Assembly (NCBI RefSeq): GCF_016401385.1
Contig: NZ_JAEACF010000001.1
Span: forward strand, 992,001-1,056,000
Origin: Fictibacillus halophilus
GTDB taxonomy: Bacteria; Bacillota; Bacilli; Bacillales; Fictibacillaceae
DNA: 64,000 nt
Reading direction: 5' to 3'
The position numbers and the translations under genes were made by a program. A model generated the notes under the pieces. That model was given only the letters and a program-made list of their open reading frames with translations, did not search any database and was not told the origin of the DNA. Positions 56,971 to 64,000 of this stretch are shown here, piece by piece; position 1 is the first letter of the stretch, and every line of letters starts with the position of its first letter.

Positions 56971-57611
56971 AGATAAACATCGTCGCAGGTGGTCCTGAAC
57001 ATCTGATCCCTGATCTAAAGCCCTATGATCTCAAAAGGAATCACATTTGGATCGGTGTCGACAGAGGAACGCTCTTTCTATTAAAAAATGGCATCTTCCC
57101 TCAGCATGCATTTGGCGATTTTGATTCTGTTTCTGATGATGAGAAAAAAATTATTTTAGACTCATCCATAAAAGTGAACAAATATCAATCTGAAAAAGAT
57201 GCTACAGACATGGAGCTCGCACTAGAGTGGGCGTTGGAACAGAACCCGGAACAAATACTCATATTTGGTGCTACTGGTGGAAGATTAGATCATGAATTGA
57301 TGAACATCCAATTATTATATCGATCTCTGAGAGTACGTACAGACGTTAAAATTATTGATAACAGAAATGAAATCTCTCTACATTTACCGGGATGTTATGA
57401 TATTGAGCAGGATCATCGATATTCATACATCTCGTTTCTAGCTCAAAGTGAAGAAGTGACAGGCATAACTTTAGAGGGATTTAAATATCCGTTAGAACAA
57501 GCTAAGCTTCAGGCTGGATCATCATTATGTGTTTCCAATGAGCTTGTAAATAAAAGTGGTACTTATTCTTTTGACTCCGGCATAATATTGATGGTAAAGA
57601 GCCGTGATTAA
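56967..57611 (+). CDS. thiN: Thiamine pyrophosphokinase
   Basis: Converts thiamine to TPP using ATP. It has 214 aa: VDRGTLFLLKNGIFPQHAFGDFDS (metal and pyrophosphate region), YQSEKDATDMELALEWAL and GATGGRLDHELMNIQLL are the ThiN motifs. The product TPP is the ligand of the upstream riboswitch, closing a feedback loop. Confidence 0.94.
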   Translation: MKINIVAGGPEHLIPDLKPYDLKRNHIWIGVDRGTLFLLKNGIFPQHAFGDFDSVSDDEKKIILDSSIKVNKYQSEKDATDMELALEWALEQNPEQILIFGATGGRLDHELMNIQLLYRSLRVRTDVKIIDNRNEISLHLPGCYDIEQDHRYSYISFLAQSEEVTGITLEGFKYPLEQAKLQAGSSLCVSNELVNKSGTYSFDSGIILMVKSRD

Positions 57612-57625
57612 AAAATCACGGAATA

Positions 57626-57702
57626 CAGGCCCCCAAAGCACCTTTTTATAAAAAGGGGAATAAAGTATTTATGTTTAGCTCTTATCATTTTTTATGGGCC
57701 TG
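57626..57702 (+). other. Inverted-repeat leader of spoVM
   Basis: CAGGCCC (57626-57632) can pair with GGGCCTG (57696-57702), which abuts the spoVM ribosome site GGAGGAGGGG. Inside the loop CCTTTTTATAAAAAGG (57641-57656) is a perfect 16-base palindrome. A further stem CCGTGATT/AATCACGG (57602-57621) spans the thiN stop. Possibly a terminator plus a translation-affecting fold; no sigma-E promoter is clearly recognised. Confidence 0.45.
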
Positions 57703-57715
57703 GAGGAGGGGTAAG

Positions 57716-57796
57716 ATGAAATTTTATACCATTAAACTTCCTAAATTCTTGGGAGGCTTCGTACGTGCCGTCTTAGGTTCTTTCAAAAAAGGATAA
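57716..57796 (+). CDS. spoVM: Spore morphogenetic peptide SpoVM
   Basis: 26-residue amphipathic peptide that marks the convex forespore membrane and anchors SpoIVA for coat assembly. It begins MKFYTIKLPKFLGGF and ends GSFKKG, nearly identical to B. subtilis SpoVM, including the conserved proline P9. GGAGGAGGGG precedes the ATG, and a strong terminator follows 6 bp after the stop codon. Confidence 0.95.
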   Translation: MKFYTIKLPKFLGGFVRAVLGSFKKG

Positions 57797-57799
57797 CAA

Positions 57800-57830
57800 A
57801 CAAAAAAAGCGCTTGTGCGCTTTTTTTGTT
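57800..57830. terminator. Intrinsic terminator after spoVM (works both ways)
   Basis: AAAAAAAGCGC and GCGCTTTTTTT pair perfectly around a TTGT loop, with A and T runs on both sides. Confidence 0.88.
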
Positions 57831-57853
57831 TGGTTTTATGAATGATAATAAAA

Positions 57854-57958
57854 TACTGTCTAGTTTTTAAAATTTACTGTCCGGTTTAAAAAAAATACTG
57901 TCCGCTTTCAGCTTTTTACTGTCGACTTTTTAAAAAATACTGTCCACTTGAATCTATT
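57854..57958. repeat. Second tandem array, five 21-bp units with core CTGTCCRNTT
   Basis: Units begin at 57854, 57875, 57896, 57917 and 57938, exactly 21 bp apart. Each opens TACTGTC and continues CGNTTT or CACTT with small changes; the last eight or so bases vary and are A/T-rich. Same period, copy number and core as the array at 37861. It lies between the spoVM and rpmB terminators. Confidence 0.9.
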
Positions 57959-57987
57959 TTGGTTATCAAAGTGCTTTTGGACAAAGA

Positions 57988-58018
57988 AAAAAACAGCAGC
58001 GGCTGCTGCTGTTTTTAT
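57988..58018. terminator. Terminator for rpmB (minus strand, bidirectional)
   Basis: AAACAGCAGC and GCTGCTGTTT pair perfectly with a GGCT loop. Read on the minus strand it follows the rpmB stop and ends in a T-rich run. Confidence 0.85.
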
Positions 58019-58207
58019 TTATACACGTTCAACTTTGCCAGATTTAAGGGCACGAGCAGATACGTATACGCGTTTAGGCTTTCCGTCCACAAGAATACGA
58101 ACCTTTTGGACATTAGCTCCCCAGCTTTTCTTTGATTTGTTCATTGCGTGAGAACGCTTGTTACCAGTTTTAGGTCCTTTTCCAGTAATAAAACATTTAC
58201 GAGCCAT
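58019..58207 (-). CDS. rpmB: 50S ribosomal protein L28
   Basis: 62-aa large-subunit protein. [20 protein letters not shown] and [26 protein letters not shown] are the L28 signature. It lacks the zinc-type CxxC pairs of some paralogues. GGAGGTTCACC on the minus strand is its ribosome site. One of only two minus-strand genes in the window. Confidence 0.97.
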   Translation of the reverse strand: MARKCFITGKGPKTGNKRSHAMNKSKKSWGANVQKVRILVDGKPKRVYVSARALKSGKVERV

Positions 58208-58273
58208 GTAGGTGAACCTCCTTTACAGCAAAAAAGCTTTGCATCAATTCAATCGTATGTTAAATACTAAATA

Positions 58274-58302
58274 ATATTAGCATGACTTCAGAAGCAATGC
58301 AA
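58274..58302 (-). promoter_or_regulatory. Sigma-A promoter for rpmB
   Basis: On the minus strand TTGCAT, 17-bp spacer, TAATAT with an extended TGC. It lies about 70 bp before the rpmB start codon. On the plus strand TTGACA at 58335 has no good -10, and TAAAAT at 58397 may serve the next gene. Confidence 0.65.
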
Positions 58303-58441
58303 CATATTCGTAAAAGGTTTTCAAGTAAATTTCCTTGACAATACTATTTACATAGTGTGAAATGTAGTAGTCCTTTCAAAATAGGCTGATGTATAGTAAA
58401 ATATTTGTTAGCCATTTAACAAATTAAAGGGGGATGTAAGC

Positions 58442-58804
58442 ATGTCCATTGAAATGAAAACAACCTATGGTCAAATTGATATTTCTAATGAAGTAATTGC
58501 CACTATCGCCGGTGGAGCCGCAATTGATTGTTACGGAATTGTTGGCATGGCATCAAGGAAGCAATTAAAGGATGGAATAACTGAACTTTTAGGACGTGAA
58601 AATTTCTCCCGAGGGATCGTTGTTCGACAAGAAGAGGATGAAGTACATATTGACATGTACATCATCGTTAGTTACGGAACAAAGATTTCTGAAGTGGCTC
58701 ATAACGTTCAGAACAAAGTGAAATATACCCTGGATCAAATGCTTGGTTTGGCGGTTGACTCAGTCAATATCTATGTTCAGGGTGTCAGGGTGACAACCCC
58801 TTAG
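58442..58804 (+). CDS. yloU: Asp23/Gls24-family protein YloU
   Basis: 120-aa member of the Asp23 (alkaline shock, DUF322) family, usually membrane-associated through partner proteins; exact role unclear. GQIDISNEVIATIAGGAAIDCYGIVGMASR and VVSYGTKISEVAHNVQNKVKYTLDQMLG-type segments are typical (shown here in part). AAAGGGGGATG gives the ribosome site. fakA follows after 15 bp. Confidence 0.93.
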   Translation: MSIEMKTTYGQIDISNEVIATIAGGAAIDCYGIVGMASRKQLKDGITELLGRENFSRGIVVRQEEDEVHIDMYIIVSYGTKISEVAHNVQNKVKYTLDQMLGLAVDSVNIYVQGVRVTTP

Positions 58805-58819
58805 TTAGGAGGAAGTTTT

Positions 58820-60496
58820 GTGTCTTTAAAAGTATTAGATGGAAAAAAGTTTTCAAAAATGGTACTCGAGGGTGCTTCAAATCTAACAAGAAATGCAGCA
58901 ATGGTCGACGCACTTAATGTTTTCCCTGTACCAGATGGTGATACAGGAACGAACATGAATTTAACGATAACCTCTGGTGCTAAAGAAGTAGAAAAAAACA
59001 CTTCTATTCAAATTGGTGCTGTTGCAAGTGCTTTTGCAAAAGGCCTACTTATGGGAGCGCGCGGAAACTCTGGTGTTATTCTTTCACAGTTGTTTAGAGG
59101 ATTCTCTAAATCAATCGAAGGAAAAGAGACGATTAACGCTGCTGAATTTGCCAATGCATTTGATAAAGGTGTAGAAACTGCGTATAAAGCTGTAATGAAA
59201 CCAGTAGAAGGTACGATTTTAACTGTAGCTAAAGATGCTGCAAGAAAAGCAGTAAAAGAAGCTAAAAAATCAGACGATATCCTATACATTATGAAAGAGC
59301 TTGTTAAAGAATCGAAAGCTTCCTTAAACCGTACTCCTGATCTACTTCCAGTTCTAAAAGAAGTGGGTGTTGTTGATTCTGGTGGACAAGGGTTAGTCAC
59401 TGTTTATGAAGGGTTTTTGGCTGTCCTAGAAGGCAAAGAGCTGCCAAAAGTATCTGTTAACGCTCCTTCCATGGGTGATCTTGTTAACGCTGAGCATCAT
59501 AAAGCTCAGATGCACATGAAGACGGAAGATATCCATTTCGGATATTGTACAGAATTCATGGTAAGGTTCGAAGATAAAAAGATCAAAAGTAATCCATTCG
59601 ATGAGATCAACTTCCGTAATGAGTTAAGTCAACATGGTGATTCTTTGCTAGTTGTTGCTGATGAAGACGTAGTAAAGGTTCACATCCATACGGAACAACC
59701 TGGTAACATGCTAACACTTGCACATCGTTATGGCAGCTTGATCAACATCAAGATCGAAAACATGCGTGAGCAACACTCAGCGATTTTAGAGAGCGAGAAC
59801 GAAGTGATTCCTTCGTACTCACAATCTACTCCTGAGAAGAAAAAGGAATATGGTATCGTTACGGTTGCGATGGGTGAAGGAATCGAAGAGATGTTTTCAT
59901 CAATGGGTGCATCAGTTATCCAAGGTGGACAAACGATGAACCCAAGTACAGAAGATATCGTAAAAGCGATTGCTGAGGTTAATGCTGAGAAAGTGTTCAT
60001 TCTTCCTAATAACAGCAATATCATCATGGCATCTGAACAAGCTGCAAGTGTTGTTGATGAAGAAGTTGTAATCATCCGCACAAAAACAGTGCCACAAGGT
60101 ATCGCTTCTATATTAGCTTTCAATCCTTCTGCTGATATGGCAGAGAACGAAAAGAAGATGAATGAAGCCATTACTTCTGTTAAGTCAGGACAAGTCACTT
60201 ATGCAGTTCGTGATACATCGATCGATGGTGTTGAAATTGCAAAAGGTGATTTTATGGGGATCTCAGAAGGAAAGATTCTAACTTCTAAGACAGATAAACA
60301 AGAAGTTACGAAAGAACTACTCTCAAATATGCTCGATGAAGATTCAGAGATCGTTACGATTATCTATGGTGAAGATAGTTCTGAAGAAGAAGCGCAGGAA
60401 CTTGCTGAATTTATTGAAGAAAAGTATCCAGATGCTGAAGCTGAAATTCATAACGGTAAGCAACCGATCTATTCATTCATCTTATCAGTAGAGTAA
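58820..60496 (+). CDS. fakA: Fatty acid kinase subunit FakA (DAK2/DhaL-domain protein, YloV)
   Basis: ATP-binding subunit that, with a FakB lipid-binding partner, phosphorylates fatty acids for phospholipid synthesis. It has 558 aa from GTG 58820 (TTAGGAGGAAG upstream). N-terminal DhaL/DAK2 domain (about 1-205): FPVPDGDTGTNM, the metal-binding DGDTGTN and GARGNSGVILSQLFRG. Middle linker domain, then a C-terminal EDD-like domain (about 330-558). No fakB is in the window. Confidence 0.93.
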   Translation: MSLKVLDGKKFSKMVLEGASNLTRNAAMVDALNVFPVPDGDTGTNMNLTITSGAKEVEKNTSIQIGAVASAFAKGLLMGARGNSGVILSQLFRGFSKSIEGKETINAAEFANAFDKGVETAYKAVMKPVEGTILTVAKDAARKAVKEAKKSDDILYIMKELVKESKASLNRTPDLLPVLKEVGVVDSGGQGLVTVYEGFLAVLEGKELPKVSVNAPSMGDLVNAEHHKAQMHMKTEDIHFGYCTEFMVRFEDKKIKSNPFDEINFRNELSQHGDSLLVVADEDVVKVHIHTEQPGNMLTLAHRYGSLINIKIENMREQHSAILESENEVIPSYSQSTPEKKKEYGIVTVAMGEGIEEMFSSMGASVIQGGQTMNPSTEDIVKAIAEVNAEKVFILPNNSNIIMASEQAASVVDEEVVIIRTKTVPQGIASILAFNPSADMAENEKKMNEAITSVKSGQVTYAVRDTSIDGVEIAKGDFMGISEGKILTSKTDKQEVTKELLSNMLDEDSEIVTIIYGEDSSEEEAQELAEFIEEKYPDAEAEIHNGKQPIYSFILSVE

Positions 60497-60504
60497 AAAA
60501 TGAA

Positions 60505-60560
60505 AAGTATTCTCTCTTAAACTTAAAGTGTGATAAAGTTAAGAGGGAATACTTATTTTA
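60505..60560 (+). terminator. Long hairpin between fakA and sdaAB
   Basis: AAGTATTCTCTCTTAA (60505-60520) pairs along its full 16 bases with TTAAGAGGGAATACTT (60539-60554), one T-G wobble only, loop 18. It is followed by ATTTTATT, a weak U tract. Probably the fakA terminator; it could also attenuate sdaAB. Confidence 0.65.
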
Positions 60561-60592
60561 TTGGGAAAAAATGCAACTTGAAGGAGAACGTC

Positions 60593-61255
60593 ATGAAATA
60601 TAAAAGTGTATTTGATATTATCGGTCCCATTATGATAGGACCTTCTAGTTCACATACAGCCGGCGCTGCACGAATCGGACGAGTAGCGAGAAGCCTATTT
60701 GGCAGGAAACCTAAGTACGCAACCATCTCATTCTATGGCTCTTTTGCTAAAACCTATCGTGGTCATGGGACGGATGTAGCGATTGTTGGCGGAATTCTTG
60801 ATTATGACACGTTTGATACTCGAATTGTGGATGCGCTTACAATAGCGGAGCAAGAAGGGATCATGGTTACGATGACGGCTGAGGACGCAATAACCGACCA
60901 TCCTAATACGGCTCGTGTCATTATTGGTGATGAGGACGATAAGATTGAAGTGGTAGGAATTTCAATCGGTGGCGGGAAAATCGAGATTACTGAACTGAAC
61001 GGATTTGAGTTACGATTATCTGGAAATCATCCAGCTCTTTTGATCGTTCATAATGATAAATATGGAGCGATAGCAGGAGTGGCAAATATATTGGCAAAGC
61101 ATGAGATCAACATTGGTCATATGGAAGTATCAAGAAAAGAAAAAGGGAAAGAAGCATTGATGGTTATTGAGATTGATCAAAATGCAGATGAAATCATCAT
61201 TGACGAACTAAATTCTCTCCCAATTGTTCAACAAGTAGTAAAGATACACGATTAA
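60593..61255 (+). CDS. sdaAB: L-serine dehydratase beta subunit
   Basis: Regulatory subunit of the iron-sulfur L-serine deaminase (serine to pyruvate and ammonia). It has 220 aa from ATG 60593 (GAAGGAGAACG upstream). GPSSSHTAGAARIG near residue 16 and a C-terminal ACT domain (about 147-215, HPALLIVHNDKYGAIAGVANIL) are present. sdaAA follows after 12 bp. Confidence 0.95.
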   Translation: MKYKSVFDIIGPIMIGPSSSHTAGAARIGRVARSLFGRKPKYATISFYGSFAKTYRGHGTDVAIVGGILDYDTFDTRIVDALTIAEQEGIMVTMTAEDAITDHPNTARVIIGDEDDKIEVVGISIGGGKIEITELNGFELRLSGNHPALLIVHNDKYGAIAGVANILAKHEINIGHMEVSRKEKGKEALMVIEIDQNADEIIIDELNSLPIVQQVVKIHD

Positions 61256-61267
61256 GAGGTGAGAAGT

Positions 61268-62155
61268 ATGTTTCGTAATGTAGCTGAATTAATAGAATTA
61301 GCAGAATCAAAAAAATGTAAGATCTCAGAGATTATGATACAGCAAGAAATGGATGTTACTGGACGCTCTAGAGAAGAAGTTATAGGATTCATGGATCGAA
61401 ATTTAAGAGTGATGGAAGAAGCAGTCTTACGGGGAATTACAGAAGATGTGAAATCTCATTCTGGTCTAACCGGCGGGGATGGAAAGCTTCTTCAAAACTA
61501 TATTAAATCTGGTAAGTCTCTATCTGGCGAACTGATGCTAGATGCAGTAAGTAAAGCGATGGCAACGAATGAAGTGAACGCGGCGATGGGTACGATCTGT
61601 GCTACCCCTACTGCAGGATCTGCAGGAGTCGTTCCTGGTACTCTCTTTGCGTTGAAAGAAAAATTAAACCCTACCCGAGAACAGATGATCGAGTACTTAT
61701 TTGCAGCAGGTGCGTTTGGGTTTGTTGTAGCAAACAACGCTTCTATTTCTGGAGCAGCAGGTGGATGCCAAGCAGAGGTAGGTTCTGCTACAGGGATGGC
61801 AGCAGCCGCGATCGTAGAACTAGCAGGTGGGTCTCCTTCGCAATCGGCCGAAGCGATGGCCATTGCATTAAAGAACATGCTAGGACTCGTTTGTGATCCT
61901 GTTGCAGGCTTAGTAGAAGTTCCTTGTGTAAAACGAAACGCAATGGGTGCAAGCAATGCTATCGTAGCGGCGGATATGGCACTTGCTGGGATTGTTAGCC
62001 GTATTCCGTGTGACGAAGTAATCGATGCTATGTATAAGATCGGTTTATCAATGCCATCTGCTCTCCGTGAAACTGCGCTTGGAGGGTTAGCAGCTACACC
62101 AACAGGAAGAGAGCTTGAAGCAAAAATCTTCGGCATCCCACTGAACGAGAAGTAA
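61268..62155 (+). CDS. sdaAA: L-serine dehydratase alpha subunit
   Basis: Catalytic subunit carrying the [4Fe-4S] cluster. It has 295 aa from ATG 61268 (AAGAGGTGAG upstream; a GTG at 61259 lies in that site). TGGDGKLLQNYI, CATPTAGSAGVVPG, SGAAGGCQAEVGSATGMAA and LVCDPVAGLVEVPCVKRN hold the cluster cysteines. recG starts 2 bases after its stop. Confidence 0.95.
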   Translation: MFRNVAELIELAESKKCKISEIMIQQEMDVTGRSREEVIGFMDRNLRVMEEAVLRGITEDVKSHSGLTGGDGKLLQNYIKSGKSLSGELMLDAVSKAMATNEVNAAMGTICATPTAGSAGVVPGTLFALKEKLNPTREQMIEYLFAAGAFGFVVANNASISGAAGGCQAEVGSATGMAAAAIVELAGGSPSQSAEAMAIALKNMLGLVCDPVAGLVEVPCVKRNAMGASNAIVAADMALAGIVSRIPCDEVIDAMYKIGLSMPSALRETALGGLAATPTGRELEAKIFGIPLNEK

Positions 62156-62157
62156 AG

Positions 62158-64000
62158 ATGCTGAATCAATCTATAACAACTGTAAATGGCATTGGAGAGA
62201 AAAAAGCTGAAGAGCTAACTAGCATGGGTATTCATTCAGTAGAAGATCTTTTAGAATATTTACCTTATCGATATGAAGATTACCAAAAGAAAGATCTCGC
62301 AGAGATTGCACATGATGAAAAAGCAACGATTGAAGGGAAGGTTCATTCTGAACCTTCTCTGCGTTATTTTCCAAAGAAAAAATCGCGTCTAACATTTAGA
62401 ATGTTGATCGGTAAATATTTGATTACGGCTACGATCTTCAATCGGCCTTTCTTAAAGAATCAGATTGCTTTAGGTCAGACGCTTACGGTAACAGGTAAAT
62501 GGGATCGGAATAAAATGACGTTAACTGTCAGTGATGTTCACTTTGGTACATTCAGTGATGACCATAAAATTGAACCGGTCTATTCGGTCAAAGGCTCTCT
62601 TTATGGAAAAACGATGCGTAAAATTATAGATTCAGCATTTCGGCAGTTTTCTGGACAGATCGAGGATCCTCTTCCCGAAGAGATTCGTGAATCCTATCGA
62701 CTACCAGATCGAGAGTCAGCTCTTAAGATGATGCATTTCCCTGAAGATTTTAAAGCGTTAAAAGCTGGAAGAAGAAGACTGGCGTATGAAGAGTTGTTGT
62801 ATTTTCAACTAAAGATGCAGATCTTTAGAAAATGGAACAGACAGCAATCTAAAGGAGCAGCTTTGCAGTTTGATCGAAACCAAGTAGACACGTTTATTCG
62901 TTCTTTACCGTTTCAGTTAACGGAAGCGCAGCTGAGGGTAGTCGAAGAAATACTAAGAGATCTATCAGATTCTAGCCGAATGAACAGGCTGCTTCAAGGT
63001 GATGTTGGTTCTGGTAAAACAGTAGTTGCGGCTGTAGCTTTATATGCAGCAGTTACGGCTAACCGACAAGGAGCGTTGATGGTTCCAACAGAAATCCTTG
63101 CTGAACAGCATTTCCAATCGTTGAAAGAGCTTTTTGCTCCTTTCGGAATAACGGTAGCCCTTTTAACGTCTTCCGTTAAAGGGAAAAAGCGAAATGAAAC
63201 ATTGAACCTTTTACAGCAAGGTGAGATTCAGATCATGGTTGGTACACACGCGCTTATTCAAGAAGAAGTGAATTTTAATAGTCTCGGTCTGGTAATTACA
63301 GATGAGCAGCATCGGTTTGGTGTTAACCAAAGAAGGGTGTTAAGGGAAAAGGGGGAGAGTCCGGATGTTCTTTTTATGACGGCGACTCCTATCCCACGAA
63401 CACTTGCAATATCCGCGTTTGGAGACATGGATGTTTCAACAATTGATGTGATGCCAGCAGGAAGAAAACCAATCATCACTCATTGGGCTAAACACGGAAT
63501 GCTTGAACGTGTTCTTGATTTTATTAGAAAAGAAATCGAATCTGGCAGACAAGCTTATGTAATCTGTCCATTAATCGAAGAATCAGAAAAAATAGATGTG
63601 CAGAATGCTATAGACGTTCATGCTCAACTAAGTGCTTACTTCCATACCTACCAAGTAGGTCTCATGCACGGAAGACTGCATTCCACTGAAAAAGATGAAG
63701 TGATGAGAAAGTTTGCAGCGAATGTTTGTCAGATCCTTGTCTCTACGACGGTTGTAGAGGTCGGGGTGAATGTTCCAAACGCTACCATCATGGTCATATA
63801 TGACGCTGAAAGATTCGGACTTTCTCAACTTCATCAGTTAAGAGGACGAGTGGGTCGTGGCAGCGAACAATCCTATTGTGTCCTTATCGCAGATCCGAAA
63901 TCTGAGGAAGGTCAAGAACGGATGAGGATTATGACGGAAACAACAAATGGGTTTGAGCTTTCAGAAAAAGATCTTGAGCTTCGTGGGCCAGGTGATTTTT
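62158..64000 (+). CDS. recG: ATP-dependent DNA helicase RecG (3' end outside window)
   Basis: Branch-migration helicase that reverses stalled forks. About 614 of roughly 680 residues are present. ATG 62158 follows the sdaAA stop closely. The N-terminal wedge/OB domain includes GIGEKKAEELTSMGI and YLPYRYEDY. Helicase motifs: LLQGDVGSGKTVVA, TDEQHRFG, MTATPIPRTLA, LMHGRLH, VSTTVVEVGVNVPNATIM and QLRGRVGRGSEQSYC. The frame runs off the window at FELSEKDLELRGPGDF. Confidence 0.97.
   Translation, partial: MLNQSITTVNGIGEKKAEELTSMGIHSVEDLLEYLPYRYEDYQKKDLAEIAHDEKATIEGKVHSEPSLRYFPKKKSRLTFRMLIGKYLITATIFNRPFLKNQIALGQTLTVTGKWDRNKMTLTVSDVHFGTFSDDHKIEPVYSVKGSLYGKTMRKIIDSAFRQFSGQIEDPLPEEIRESYRLPDRESALKMMHFPEDFKALKAGRRRLAYEELLYFQLKMQIFRKWNRQQSKGAALQFDRNQVDTFIRSLPFQLTEAQLRVVEEILRDLSDSSRMNRLLQGDVGSGKTVVAAVALYAAVTANRQGALMVPTEILAEQHFQSLKELFAPFGITVALLTSSVKGKKRNETLNLLQQGEIQIMVGTHALIQEEVNFNSLGLVITDEQHRFGVNQRRVLREKGESPDVLFMTATPIPRTLAISAFGDMDVSTIDVMPAGRKPIITHWAKHGMLERVLDFIRKEIESGRQAYVICPLIEESEKIDVQNAIDVHAQLSAYFHTYQVGLMHGRLHSTEKDEVMRKFAANVCQILVSTTVVEVGVNVPNATIMVIYDAERFGLSQLHQLRGRVGRGSEQSYCVLIADPKSEEGQERMRIMTETTNGFELSEKDLELRGPGDF

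Noticed and set aside
61498..62169. 223-codon open frame antisense to sdaAA
   Set aside because: Lies fully opposite a strongly conserved gene and resembles no family; shadow frame.

Overview
The window is chromosomal DNA of a low-GC, endospore-forming Bacillaceae bacterium. The evidence is the gene content (spoVE, spoIIGA, sigE, sigG, spoVM, remA, sepF, divIVA) and a gene order that follows the Bacillus subtilis segment from murE to recG closely. Retention of murF inside the cell-wall cluster and the missing murG set it apart from B. subtilis itself. A Fictibacillus-like genus is a guess, not shown by the sequence.

Layout. 1-13045: division and cell-wall (dcw) cluster murE-murF-mraY-murD-spoVE, then (no murG) murB-divIB-two DUF881 genes-sbp-ftsA-ftsZ. 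13688-16282: sporulation module spoIIGA-sigE-sigG. 16372-20338: ylmC-ylmD-ylmE-sepF-ylmG-ylmH-divIVA. 20388-25178: T-box-controlled ileS, then lspA and rluD. 25175-37033: complete UMP biosynthesis operon pyrR-pyrP-pyrB-pyrC-pyrAA-pyrAB-pyrK-pyrD-pyrF-pyrE with three PyrR attenuators, followed by a methyltransferase. 38311-42790: rqcH (minus strand) and a Ca2+-type P-ATPase. 43129-56182: remA-gmk-rpoZ-coaBC-priA-def-fmt-rsmB-rlmN-prpC-prkC-rsgA-rpe. 56203-57796: TPP riboswitch-thiT-thiN-spoVM. 58019-64000: rpmB (minus), an Asp23-family gene, fakA, sdaAB, sdaAA and the start of recG.

Most genes are tightly packed on the plus strand with ATGA or short overlaps, so translation is probably coupled inside murE-murD, the pyr genes, coaBC-priA, rlmN-prpC-prkC-rsgA-rpe and thiT-thiN. 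Regulation visible in the DNA includes a Spo0A-type spoIIG promoter with a 22-bp spacer, a sigma-F/G promoter for sigG, a perfect Spo0A box at divIVA, an Ile T-box, three pyr attenuators and a TPP riboswitch.

The unexplained structure lies between genes. (i) A family of palindromic repeats (about 100-310 bp, nested inverted repeats, short and long forms) occurs at four sites plus one inverted end fragment. Each site is a place where the B. subtilis order, as I remember it, is broken (murG, bpr, ylyA, the cys operon). (ii) Two arrays of exactly five units with an exact 21-bp period share the core CTGTCCRNTT and lie in the only two convergent intergenic gaps of the window. The arrays are my best candidate for an undescribed system.
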